DNA from: Yoonia sp.
GTDB lineage: Bacteria; Pseudomonadota; Alphaproteobacteria; Rhodobacterales; Rhodobacteraceae
NCBI GenBank assembly: GCA_028822885.1
Contig: JAPKCP010000070.1
Location: 1 to 12,108, forward strand
DNA: 12,108 nucleotides
Direction of reading: 5' to 3'
Part shown: positions 1-6,730 of the stretch, piece by piece
How positions within the stretch are numbered: the first letter of the stretch is position 1
How the letters are laid out: every line of letters begins with the position of its first letter
The notes under the pieces: model-generated
Told to the model about the DNA's origin: nothing
What the model saw: only the letters and a program-made list of their open reading frames with translations
Database searches by the model: none
Program-made: the position numbers and the translations under genes

Positions 1-1238
1 TCGGCTTCGCCAGAATTGGCGTCGATAAAATCAAGCACCAAAGGCCGGATGTTTTCGCGCCAGCTGCGGCCTGCAAAAATGCCAAAATGGCCTGCGCCCG
101 GCTCAAGGTGTGCTGCTTTTTTGCTGTCGTCGAGACCTGTCAGTAGGCCAAGTGCGGCGAGACACTGGCCGGGCGCCGAAATGTCATCGTTTTCACCTTC
201 AACGATTTTCACTGCGACGTTGTCAATCTTGCCGATGTCGACCTTCTTGCCGCCGACCACAAATTCATTGCGGGCGATATCACGACCTTTGAAAATGCGT
301 TCAACAGTGGATAGGTAGAATTCAGCCGTCATATCCATAACAGACAAGTATTCATCGTAGAAAGCGTTGTGCTTGTCATGTTCACTGGCTTCGCCTTTGG
401 CGCTGCGCATGATTTGATCTTGGAAAGCGGTTGCGTGGGTTTCACTGTTCATTGAGATGAACGAGGCAAGCTGCAGGAGGCCCGGGTAAACCATGCGACC
501 AACGCCGGTGTGCTTGAACCCAACGCGCTGGATCATTGTCTGTTCGAGTTGGCCCATGGTGACAGACCGACCAAAATCAGTAACTTCCGTAGGGTTTGCC
601 TCTGGATCAACAGGGCCGCCGATCAGCGTCAAGGATTTTGGCTGTGCGGAAGGATCTTCTTCTGCAAGATATGCAGTTGCGGCAAGTGCAAGCGGCACTG
701 GCTGACAGACGGCCACGACATGGATCTCTGACCCAAGTTCCTTCATGAAATCAACGAGGTAAAGAGTATAGTCCTCAACATCAAATTTGCCTTCGCTGAC
801 AGGAATGTCGCGCGCGTTGTGCCAGTCTGTTATGAAAACGTCACAATCGGGCAGTAAGCTGATCACAGTTTTACGCAGCAGTGTCGCGTAGTGGCCAGAC
901 ATTGGGGCCACAAGGAAAACGCGGCGGGGCATAGGGGCGCGGCCCTGCACGTCAAAGTGGATCAAATCCCCGAAGGGACGTTCCAAAACGATGCTCACAT
1001 CTACGGAGTGATCTTTGCCATCTGCTGTTGGGACGGGCGGAATGTTCCAGTCGGGCTTCATGACCATACGGCCGAACGTGCGTTCGGTCACTTCGCCCCA
1101 TGCGCGAATCCAGTCGACAGCAGGGTTTGTGGTAAGCGACATCATCGGGTAGTCTGCAAAAGCGCGTGCGGTGGCGCCCAACCATTGGTTGGTGTTGCGA
1201 GTGGCTTCCATGAGATCGTAAGTGATCATGTGTTTCAT
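1..1238 (-). CDS. phaZ: Intracellular PHB/PHA depolymerase PhaZ (3' end off window)
   Basis: Cytoplasmic enzyme that hydrolyses amorphous polyhydroxybutyrate inside storage granules. Reading the minus strand from ATG at 1238 gives 412 codons open to the window edge. The family is about 420 residues (Ralstonia PhaZa1 is 419), so only a short tail should be missing. Seen: an APMSGHYATLLR block (about 111-122), a lipase-box-like AVCQP with Cys178 in the nucleophile position, an END/D acidic site at 351-352 and GAGHFG with His384. These match the Cys/Asp/His triad known for Ralstonia PhaZa1 (Cys183, Asp355, His388). There is no signal peptide, which fits an intracellular enzyme. A GGAG ribosome site lies 9 bases upstream of the start. 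It is divergent from phaC across 79 bases, the classic Rhodobacter/Paracoccus arrangement. Identification is secure; only the exact stop is unseen. Confidence 0.95.
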   Translation of the reverse strand, partial: MKHMITYDLMEATRNTNQWLGATARAFADYPMMSLTTNPAVDWIRAWGEVTERTFGRMVMKPDWNIPPVPTADGKDHSVDVSIVLERPFGDLIHFDVQGRAPMPRRVFLVAPMSGHYATLLRKTVISLLPDCDVFITDWHNARDIPVSEGKFDVEDYTLYLVDFMKELGSEIHVVAVCQPVPLALAATAYLAEEDPSAQPKSLTLIGGPVDPEANPTEVTDFGRSVTMGQLEQTMIQRVGFKHTGVGRMVYPGLLQLASFISMNSETHATAFQDQIMRSAKGEASEHDKHNAFYDEYLSVMDMTAEFYLSTVERIFKGRDIARNEFVVGGKKVDIGKIDNVAVKIVEGENDDISAPGQCLAALGLLTGLDDSKKAAHLEPGAGHFGIFAGRSWRENIRPLVLDFIDANSGEA

Positions 1239-1285
1239 TTGGAACGGCTCCTATACGCACACGTCAACGATATAGTAACGAAATG

Positions 1286-1297
1286 CTGCAACTGCAC
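1286..1297. promoter_or_regulatory. PhaR-like site in phaZ-phaC intergenic region
   Basis: The sequence is CTGC-AACT-GCAC, one mismatch from the CTGC-N3/4-GCAG consensus reported for PhaR of Paracoccus and Rhodobacter. It ends 20 bases before the phaC ATG, inside the 79-base divergent spacer, so a bound PhaR could affect phaC, phaZ or both. A TATAGT hexamer at 1271-1276 could be a phaC -10 box, but no good -35 box accompanies it. The phaC ribosome site is weak (AGGG 13 bases from the ATG). The call rests on motif similarity and the two perfect sites at phaP. Confidence 0.45.
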
Positions 1298-1317
1298 GGT
1301 AGGGCGCAATAATTAAG

Positions 1318-3111
1318 ATGACAACAAAAGAATCTGACGACCGCGCAATAAATGAAAACAATGTGACAAAGCTTGAAGCGAATCTTTCGCGAATAGATGA
1401 GCTTACGCAGCGTCTTTTGGTGGCCATGAACCCAAAACGGCAGGTGCCTAAGTCACTTCAGGGGCCATCCCCTGATCTTTATGCAACAGCAGCATCCGCC
1501 TATATGGCTGAGATGGTAAACAATCCGGGTAAGATCATCGAACAGCAGGTCGCGTTCTGGGGTAAATCCGTCAAACACTATATTGAGGCGCAGCATTTGC
1601 TCGTCCAAGGCAAATTGCAGCCGCCTGTTGATACGACGCCGACGGACCGTCGATTTAGTCATGAGATGTGGGAAACGAACCCATATTTTAACTTTATCAA
1701 GCAACAGTACCTTATGAACGCTGATGCGGTGCGCGAAACGATTTCTTCTATCGACACGATGGATGACGGTGAAAAGCGGCGCTTGGAATTCTTCGGCCAG
1801 CAAATTGTTGATATGTTCAGTCCGACCAACTTTTTGGCAACGAATCCTGAGGCCTTGAGCCTTGCGGCGGAGACCGAAGGCGAAAGCCTTGTTGCTGGGC
1901 TTGAGAACCTGATTCGGGATCTTGAAGCGAATGACGGTGATTTGATCGTCACTTTGGCTGATCAAGAAGCCTTCGAGGTTGGTAAAAACCTTGCCACGTC
2001 GCCGGGCGAAATCGTGTTTCGCAATCGCTTGTTTGAGCTGATCCAGTACACGCCCACGACCGAAAAGGTTCACGAAATTCCGCTGGTGATTTTTCCGCCA
2101 TGGATTAACAAGTTTTATATTCTTGACCTAAAGCCTGCCAATAGCCTGATCAAATGGGCGGTTGAGCAAGGATACACGGTGTTTGTTGTCTCATGGGTGA
2201 ACCCAGACGCGAGCTATCGTGACACGTCTATGACCGACTATGTCGAAGAGGGCTTTTTCACCGCTTTTGAACAGGTAAAGGCGATCTGTGGTGTAAAAAA
2301 ACTGAACGTGGTTGGTTACTGTATTGCTGGCACCACGCTTTCGATCACCATGGCCTTGATGAAACAGCGCGGCGACAAGTCGATCAATGCGGCGACGCTT
2401 TTCACAACGTTGACGGACTTTTCGGACCGAGGCGAAGTTGGCGTCTTTTTGAACGACGATTTTGTCGATGGCATCGAGGCTGAGGTGGCGCAGGCTGGGG
2501 TGCTGGACCAATACTACATGTCTCAGACGTTTTCATACCTGCGGTCAAACGACCTTATCTATGGACCTGCGATCAAAAGCTATATGATGGGTAAGGCGCC
2601 GCCTGCCTTTGATCTGCTCTATTGGAACGGTGACGGGACCAATTTGCCGGCGAATATGGCTGTCGAATACCTACGGTGTCTTTGCCAAGGCGATCATTTC
2701 GCAACCAAAGGCTTTGCTGTGGCTGGAACGACTGTGAAGCTGTCTGAGGTCACTGTTCCAATTTGCGCGATTGCCTGTGAGACTGATCATATTGCTGCGT
2801 GGAAAAGCAGCTATCGTGGCGTTCAGCAGATGGGGTCTAAGGATAAGACGTTTATTCTGTCTGAGTCTGGTCATATCGCGGGTATCATTAACCCACCTTC
2901 GAAGAAAAAGTACGGACACTATACAAATGCGGACCTTGGACTGACCCCAGACGACTGGTTGATTGATGCCGAGAAGAACGAAGGCTCGTGGTGGCCGCGT
3001 TGGGACGCTTGGTTAGCCCCTAAATCGGGCAAACAGGTTGAGGCGCGTAAGCCGGGTGACGAGGACCATCCTGTCTTGGGGCCCGCGCCAGGGACTTATG
3101 TAACGGGTTGA
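1318..3111 (+). CDS. phaC: Class I poly(3-hydroxyalkanoate) synthase PhaC
   Basis: Polymerises 3-hydroxyacyl-CoA (mainly 3-hydroxybutyryl-CoA) into PHA at the granule surface, releasing CoA. The protein has 597 residues, normal for class I synthases (Ralstonia 589). Seen: the N-terminal PhaC domain with MFSPTNFLATNPE (about 166-178), and the alpha/beta-hydrolase core with the lipase-like box GYCIAG, where Cys335 replaces the usual Ser. Also visible are the conserved Trp in LLYWNGDGTNLP (Trp436), Asp490 in CETDHIAAW and His519 in ESGHIAG; Cys335/Asp490/His519 form the expected triad. The first 30-40 residues are poorly conserved, as in the family. The ATG at 1318 has only a weak ribosome site, but no better in-frame start precedes the conserved region. 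Divergent from phaZ and upstream of phaP, from which it is separated by a strong stem-loop, so phaP need not depend on the phaC transcript. Confidence 0.97.
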   Translation: MTTKESDDRAINENNVTKLEANLSRIDELTQRLLVAMNPKRQVPKSLQGPSPDLYATAASAYMAEMVNNPGKIIEQQVAFWGKSVKHYIEAQHLLVQGKLQPPVDTTPTDRRFSHEMWETNPYFNFIKQQYLMNADAVRETISSIDTMDDGEKRRLEFFGQQIVDMFSPTNFLATNPEALSLAAETEGESLVAGLENLIRDLEANDGDLIVTLADQEAFEVGKNLATSPGEIVFRNRLFELIQYTPTTEKVHEIPLVIFPPWINKFYILDLKPANSLIKWAVEQGYTVFVVSWVNPDASYRDTSMTDYVEEGFFTAFEQVKAICGVKKLNVVGYCIAGTTLSITMALMKQRGDKSINAATLFTTLTDFSDRGEVGVFLNDDFVDGIEAEVAQAGVLDQYYMSQTFSYLRSNDLIYGPAIKSYMMGKAPPAFDLLYWNGDGTNLPANMAVEYLRCLCQGDHFATKGFAVAGTTVKLSEVTVPICAIACETDHIAAWKSSYRGVQQMGSKDKTFILSESGHIAGIINPPSKKKYGHYTNADLGLTPDDWLIDAEKNEGSWWPRWDAWLAPKSGKQVEARKPGDEDHPVLGPAPGTYVTG

Positions 3112-3153
3112 TTCGTCGATAATGTGTCGCGCTAGGCGTGTGGCATGTCTCGC

Positions 3154-3178
3154 TGATCCCTTTGTTACAAAGGGATCA
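3154..3178 (+). terminator. Perfect stem-loop after phaC
   Basis: Eleven-base perfect inverted repeat (TGATCCCTTTG / CAAAGGGATCA) with a three-base TTA loop, 42 bases past the phaC stop. No T-run follows on either strand, so it is not a textbook intrinsic terminator. It could still pause polymerase, act with Rho, or protect the phaC mRNA 3' end. The phaP promoter follows about 70 bases later, so a boundary here makes sense. Confidence 0.5.
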
Positions 3179-3230
3179 CGATCTAACCTTTCGTAAATAT
3201 TGGTAAATTTGGGTCTACAGAGGTTTTATG

Positions 3231-3241
3231 CTGCAGTGCAG
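3231..3241. promoter_or_regulatory. PhaR operator 1 upstream of phaP
   Basis: CTGC-AGT-GCAG is an exact match to the CTGC-N3-GCAG consensus known for PhaR. It ends 8 bases upstream of the proposed phaP -35 box and lies 27 bases centre-to-centre from operator 2, so two PhaR oligomers could bind close together. Identity is by consensus and by phaR being in the same window. Confidence 0.75.
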
Positions 3242-3249
3242 AAAAAGAC

Positions 3250-3278
3250 TTGAAATGCTGCGGTGCAGCATGCATATT
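3250..3278 (+). promoter_or_regulatory. Likely sigma-70-type promoter of phaP
   Basis: TTGAAA (-35, five of six consensus bases) at 3250-3255 and CATATT (-10, four of six) at 3273-3278 are exactly 17 bases apart. PhaR operator 2 fills the spacer, and this repressor geometry is the best support for the promoter assignment. Transcription would start near 3285, giving a leader of about 55 bases. Predicted from sequence only. Confidence 0.55.
3255..3271. promoter_or_regulatory. PhaR operator 2 inside the phaP promoter
   Basis: Perfect inverted repeat ATGCTGC-GGT-GCAGCAT containing an exact CTGC-N3-GCAG core at 3258-3268. It lies between the proposed -35 and -10 boxes of phaP, so bound PhaR would block RNA polymerase. 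The known model is that PhaR leaves the operator when it binds nascent PHA, releasing phasin synthesis. The seven-base arms make it the best of the window's PhaR-type sites. Confidence 0.8.
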
Positions 3279-3340
3279 GAGGTTAGACGAATAAAGCGGT
3301 CCTCCCCCGCTAAACCCAATGAACCCGAAAGGTTTTCCCA

Positions 3341-3790
3341 ATGGCTAATTCACAAGATTTCACCGCTGTTTTCAAAGACATGATGGGTTCATTCCCAGTT
3401 GACACGAAAGCAATGGAAGAGCAGTTTAAATCTTCTTCCACGATGGCTGAAAAAATGTCCGGCGTTGCTATCGACGCTGCTGGCAAATCTGCAGAGCTTT
3501 CTGCGAAATGGACAAAAGAAACACTGTCCAAAGTTGAAGCAATGGCATCCGCTAAAGCCGATCCTGCTGACTACGCAAAGGCAATGACAGACTTCGCATC
3601 CACATCTGCTGAAGCTGCTTCTGAGCACATGTCCGCTTTCGCTGAAATCGCGAAAAAGGTTCAGGCCCAGACAATGGAACTGATGATGGCTGCTGGCAAA
3701 GGTATGTCCGAGGACATGTCCGCTGCTGCGAAAAAAGCACAAACAGAGATGACATCAGCTGCAAAAAAAGCAACGTCTTCCGTTAAGTAA
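3341..3790 (+). CDS. phaP: Phasin, PHA granule surface protein
   Basis: Small amphipathic protein that coats PHA granules and controls their number and size. The 149 residues are Ala/Lys/Met/Ser-rich and predicted almost wholly helical, with no Cys and no signal peptide, consistent with the Phasin_2 family. The middle (about 40-125) carries regular heptad-like Ala patterns. The C-terminus (about 126-149) is a repetitive Ala/Lys tail (AAKKAQ...AAKKA). Length is typical. The ATG at 3341 has GAAAGG 8 bases upstream. Codon choice is strongly skewed (GCT for Ala, TCC/TCT for Ser, AAA for Lys) compared with neighbouring genes, as expected for a very abundant protein. It has its own PhaR-controlled promoter and intrinsic terminator, so it is probably a monocistronic unit. 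Family identity is inferred from composition, size and locus, since phasins share little strict motif. Confidence 0.93.
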   Translation: MANSQDFTAVFKDMMGSFPVDTKAMEEQFKSSSTMAEKMSGVAIDAAGKSAELSAKWTKETLSKVEAMASAKADPADYAKAMTDFASTSAEAASEHMSAFAEIAKKVQAQTMELMMAAGKGMSEDMSAAAKKAQTEMTSAAKKATSSVK

Positions 3791-3842
3791 GTGATGCCGA
3801 AAATAATCTGATCTACGCCTCCCTTAGGTCATTGAATTTCGA

Positions 3843-3871
3843 GGCGGTCTGCAGTGCAGGCCGCCTTTTTT
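3843..3871 (+). terminator. Rho-independent terminator of phaP
   Basis: Stem GGCGG-T-CTGC, loop AGT, stem GCAG-G-CCGCC (ten pairs including one U-G), followed directly by six Ts. This is the best intrinsic terminator in the window, 52 bases after the phaP stop. The upper stem is itself a perfect CTGC-N3-GCAG motif (3849-3859), identical to operator 1 upstream of phaP. Confidence 0.9.
3849..3859. promoter_or_regulatory. PhaR-type motif embedded in the phaP terminator
   Basis: CTGC-AGT-GCAG, identical over 11 bases to the operator at 3231-3241. A hairpin is itself an inverted repeat, so the match could be accidental. Against pure chance, the loop AGT is also identical. If PhaR binds here it could roadblock polymerase or loop to the promoter about 600 bases upstream. 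Speculative. Confidence 0.4.
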
Positions 3872-4015
3872 ATGTCCCACTCTGTGTTTATGATTTGTGA
3901 ACTATATCGGCCTAGACTGTGTGTTCACGTGGCCCTGAACGCCCGTGATTTGCACCTATGGTTGTTTTCGGATATGGTGAATGTAATAAAAATAAAGACT
4001 TGAGCGGTTTCATAT

Positions 4016-4474
4016 ATGATTTCTATCTTCACGAGCGTCTGGGAAAATGTCCTTGAGCCCCTTTTGCAGCGCCCTAAGCGCCAGCAAGTGGCGGCACTTT
4101 GTTATCGGGGTGTTGGCAAGGGCAAACAAGTATTGTTGGTCACAAGTCGGGGCACCGGCCGTTGGATTATTCCAAAGGGGTGGCCAATCCGTGGCAAGAA
4201 CGGGTCCCAATCGGCGATGCAAGAAGCATGGGAAGAAGCAGGGGTGCGTGAAGGCACAACAGGGACCGCTGCGATTGGGTCATATACCTACGACAAACAG
4301 CAAAGTTCTGGCTGGTCCTTCCCTGTTGAGACGATGGTTTATCCAGTCGCCGTTGAAACCCTTGAAGACGAATTCCCCGAGGTAAAGCAGCGCGAGCGTA
4401 AGTGGGTCAGCCCAAGAGATGCCGCAAATCTTGTGCAAGAGCCTGAATTAAAAAGCATTTTGCGCAATATGTAA
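4016..4474 (+). CDS. Nudix hydrolase, DIPP-like subfamily
   Basis: Predicted cytoplasmic Mg2+-dependent pyrophosphohydrolase of 152 residues. The Nudix box runs from Gly55 to Val77 in the form G-x5-K-x7-Q-E-A-x-E-E-x-G-V. The metal-binding EAWEEAG core is intact, but the canonical first Glu is Lys61 and the Arg of REUxEE is Gln69. The IPKGWP lead-in and central position resemble the diphosphoinositol-polyphosphate phosphohydrolase-like group common in alphaproteobacteria, where such substitutions occur; substrates there are mostly unproven (dinucleoside polyphosphates are candidates). The ATG at 4016 has no clear ribosome site, and the residues before about 24 are not part of the fold, so a later start is possible. 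It lies between the phaP terminator and the phosphate transporter, 72 bases before the latter, perhaps co-transcribed with it. Confidence 0.88.
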   Translation: MISIFTSVWENVLEPLLQRPKRQQVAALCYRGVGKGKQVLLVTSRGTGRWIIPKGWPIRGKNGSQSAMQEAWEEAGVREGTTGTAAIGSYTYDKQQSSGWSFPVETMVYPVAVETLEDEFPEVKQRERKWVSPRDAANLVQEPELKSILRNM

Positions 4475-4546
4475 CCCGTGCAAAGTCTGGTTGATTTATA
4501 GCTCTTGATCGGCGAAACCTTCGCCCACTTAACAGGGGGCTGGGAC

Positions 4547-6031
4547 ATGTCAGACAACAACAGTGACGGGCGTCACCTTGAGACGCTTGATCGCGATCTC
4601 GCACGATATTCAAACTTAGAAATGGCGACGCAATATGTGGCACGGCCGATGGTCGGACCAGGTATTTCGCTGGTTTTTGTCGTGCTCGCTGGCTTGGCCG
4701 CTCTGCTATTTTTGGGTCAAACGAATAATACGCTGATCGTGGTTATCGCTGCCTGCTTGGGTGCTTACATGGCGCTGAATATTGGCGCAAATGATGTTGC
4801 CAATAATATGGGCCCTGCTGTGGGCGCAAACGCCCTGTCGATGGCTGGTGCCATTGCTATCGCGGTGGTCTTCGAAAGTGCTGGTGCGTTGTTGGCTGGT
4901 GGTGACGTCGTATCAACTATTGCCAAAGGCATTATCGCCCCCGAAAGCATGGGCACGGCGCAATCGTTTATATGGGCGATGATGGCCGCACTTTTATCAG
5001 CTGCATTGTGGGTGAACCTTGCAACGTGGGTTGGCGCGCCAGTGTCCACGACGCATTCTGTCGTTGGCGGCGTGATGGGCGCTGGGATCGCGGCGGCTGG
5101 CTTTTCTGCAGTTGCGTGGCCAACAATGGGTGCGATTGCCGCAAGTTGGGTGATTTCGCCAATGTTGGGTGGCTTGATTGCGGCTGGATTCTTGTGGCTG
5201 ATCAAGTCCAAGATTATCTATACGCCTGACAAAATTGCTGCTGCCCGCAAGTGGGTTCCGATTTTGGTTGGCATTATGGCCGCCGCTTTTGCTGCCTATT
5301 TGGCGCTAAAAGGTATCAAGAAATTGATCAAGATCGACATCGCCACAGCATTGCTGATCGGTGCTGGGATTGGCGTCATCACATGGCTGGTCATGATCCC
5401 AGTGATCAAAAAGCAATCGGAAGGTCTTGAGAACCGGAACAAATCCCTCAAAATTCTATTTGGTATCCCGTTGGTAGTGTCTGCTGCGCTGCTTAGCTTT
5501 GCGCATGGTGCCAACGATGTCGCGAATGCGGTTGGCCCGCTGGCGGCGATTGTCCAAGTCTCGCAATCGGGTGATTTCACGCATGCGTTTACTATTCCAA
5601 TTTGGGTGATGATTATCGGCGCTTTTGGGATTTCGTTTGGTCTGTTTTTGTTCGGTCCAAAGCTAATTCGCATGGTTGGTGGCCAAATCACAAAACTAAA
5701 CCCAATGCGGGCGTATTGTGTGGCTTTGTCCGCTGCAATTACGGTGATTGTGGCCAGTTGGTTGGGTTTGCCTGTCAGTTCTACCCACATCGCAGTGGGT
5801 GGCGTGTTCGGCGTTGGCTTCTTCCGTGAATGGGATGCAGAGCGTCGAATCAAGGCGGCTCGTCAGAATATGCCGGATCGTCCATCTTATGGACCAGAAG
5901 AACGGCGTCGTCGCAAGCTTGTGCGCCGCTCCCATTTCATGACAATTTTGGCGGCTTGGGTGATTACAGTCCCGGCAGCTGCCGTGTTGTCAGCAGTGAT
6001 CTTTCTTGGAATTTCTGGGATCGTTGGCTAG
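4547..6031 (+). CDS. pit: PiT-family inorganic phosphate transporter
   Basis: Inner-membrane symporter that takes up phosphate (as metal-phosphate, driven by the ion gradient). The 494 residues contain the duplicated family signature: GANDVAN at 80-86 and 321-327, each followed by a PVS(T/S)TH motif (165-170 and 409-414). At least ten hydrophobic segments are visible, starting near residue 40. Between the halves is a basic stretch (about 255-305), and a charged cytoplasmic loop rich in Arg lies at 426-462. The ATG at 4547 is chosen because AGGGGG lies 7 bases upstream; an upstream in-frame TTG at 4505 has no ribosome site. PiT genes often pair with a PhoU-like DUF47 partner; none is present here. 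The gene splits the pha cluster between phaP and phaR. I see no convincing Pho box. Confidence 0.95.
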   Translation: MSDNNSDGRHLETLDRDLARYSNLEMATQYVARPMVGPGISLVFVVLAGLAALLFLGQTNNTLIVVIAACLGAYMALNIGANDVANNMGPAVGANALSMAGAIAIAVVFESAGALLAGGDVVSTIAKGIIAPESMGTAQSFIWAMMAALLSAALWVNLATWVGAPVSTTHSVVGGVMGAGIAAAGFSAVAWPTMGAIAASWVISPMLGGLIAAGFLWLIKSKIIYTPDKIAAARKWVPILVGIMAAAFAAYLALKGIKKLIKIDIATALLIGAGIGVITWLVMIPVIKKQSEGLENRNKSLKILFGIPLVVSAALLSFAHGANDVANAVGPLAAIVQVSQSGDFTHAFTIPIWVMIIGAFGISFGLFLFGPKLIRMVGGQITKLNPMRAYCVALSAAITVIVASWLGLPVSSTHIAVGGVFGVGFFREWDAERRIKAARQNMPDRPSYGPEERRRRKLVRRSHFMTILAAWVITVPAAAVLSAVIFLGISGIVG

Positions 6032-6038
6032 GTAACAT

Positions 6039-6064
6039 TGGGAAGGGTGGCGCTGTCCTTCCCA
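6039..6064 (+). terminator. Possible terminator hairpin after pit
   Basis: Eight-base inverted repeat TGGGAAGG / CCTTCCCA with a 10-base loop, 8 bases after the pit stop. No T-run follows, so termination would need Rho or be partial. It separates pit from phaR, which has its own operator-like site and strong ribosome site. Confidence 0.4.
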
Positions 6065-6125
6065 GCTTTCCGCGACGCTTTAGCCCATTTGTCTTTTCTT
6101 TTGTCACACTGCCGCTTAGGCTTTG

Positions 6126-6136
6126 CTGCAACGCAA
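6126..6136. promoter_or_regulatory. PhaR-like autoregulatory site upstream of phaR
   Basis: CTGC-AAC-GCAA, one mismatch from CTGC-N3-GCAG, ends 22 bases before the phaR start and 8 bases before its AGGAGG ribosome site. PhaR autoregulation is known in Paracoccus. The site resembles the phaC one (both begin CTGCAAC) and lies at nearly the same distance from the start codon. No clear -35/-10 pair was found around it. Confidence 0.45.
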
Positions 6137-6158
6137 TATGTCTTAGGAGGGACTTGCT

Positions 6159-6704
6159 ATGGCTGAAGCTAACAAACCACTGCTCATCAAACGCTACGCG
6201 AGCCGCCGTCTGTATAATACGGAAACGAGCGACTACGTGACGCTCGAAGATATCGCTACATTCATCCGCGATGGGCGTGAAGTGCAGATCGTTGATCTGA
6301 AGTCTGGTGACGATCTAACCCGGCAGTATCTCCTTCAAATTATTGCAGAACACGAAAGCCGGGGCGAAAGTGTACTTGGTGTTGATATCCTGACCGATCT
6401 TGTGCGCAGCTACACCAGTCAGGCCACATCTGTTGTGCCGCAGTTCCTGCAAGCCAGTTTTGAAATGCTCCAGAATGGGCAATCTAAAGCGATGCAGAAC
6501 ATGACCAAAGTGAATCCTTTGGCTGCGATGCCCGGATTTGATGCTATGCGTGCGCAGCAAGAGCTGTTCATGAAAGCTATGACTGGCGGCGTTGGGCCGG
6601 GTGGAACCGAAACATCTTCTGGAAAGACGTCGGATGATGATTTGTCTGACATCAAAAATCAGCTTGCTGCGTTGCAAGAAAAACTTTCTAGAATGGGCAA
6701 GTAG
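6159..6704 (+). CDS. phaR: PHA synthesis repressor PhaR
   Basis: DNA-binding repressor that also binds PHA; polymer titrates it from its operators and so couples phasin synthesis to granule formation. The 181 residues begin with the hallmark IKRYASRRLYNTETSDYVTLEDI (10-32) of the PHB/PHA accumulation regulator DNA-binding domain (about 8-68). The second PHA accumulation domain follows (about 74-115), covering LTDLVRSYTSQA and QFLQASFEML. The C-terminal third is a Gly/Thr/Ser linker (143-160) and a short amphipathic helix (163-178), suitable for oligomerisation or polymer contact. The ATG has a perfect AGGAGG 8 bases upstream. Candidate targets within the window are the operators at phaP, phaC and phaR itself. 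Unlike the compact phaC-phaP-phaR order known from Paracoccus, 2.2 kb with two phosphate-related genes lies between phaP and phaR. Confidence 0.96.
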   Translation: MAEANKPLLIKRYASRRLYNTETSDYVTLEDIATFIRDGREVQIVDLKSGDDLTRQYLLQIIAEHESRGESVLGVDILTDLVRSYTSQATSVVPQFLQASFEMLQNGQSKAMQNMTKVNPLAAMPGFDAMRAQQELFMKAMTGGVGPGGTETSSGKTSDDDLSDIKNQLAALQEKLSRMGK

Positions 6705-6730
6705 GTAGGCCAAGATCAAAAGGACACAGG

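Noticed and set aside
16..318. 100-codon plus-strand frame and others at 493-731 and 891-1316
   Set aside because: These are opposite the well-supported phaZ gene, whose triad and family motifs fix the minus-strand frame.
1453..2073. 206-codon open frame on the minus strand inside phaC
   Set aside because: Lies wholly opposite the conserved PhaC coding sequence; its protein has no recognisable motif and no ribosome site was evident. A shadow of codon bias.
3897..3928. GTGAAC...GTTCAC inverted repeat upstream of the Nudix gene
   Set aside because: Six-base arms with a 20-base spacer are expected by chance and no promoter could be placed around them.
3872..4015. Promoter for the Nudix gene (TTGCAC at 3949-3954, TATGGT at 3973-3978)
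   Set aside because: Only three and four consensus bases with an 18-base spacer; not distinguishable from background.
4511..4525. Six-base hairpin GGCGAA-ACC-TTCGCC before pit
   Set aside because: Short, no T-run, and 8 bases before the ribosome site; too weak to call a riboswitch or terminator.
4505..4546. TTG-initiated N-terminal extension of the phosphate transporter
   Set aside because: No ribosome site at 4505, whereas ATG 4547 has AGGGGG 7 bases upstream.
5296..5853. 185-codon minus-strand frame inside pit (also 4765-5211)
   Set aside because: Antisense to the PiT membrane segments; Pro/Thr/Ile-rich composition is what antisense of hydrophobic helices gives.
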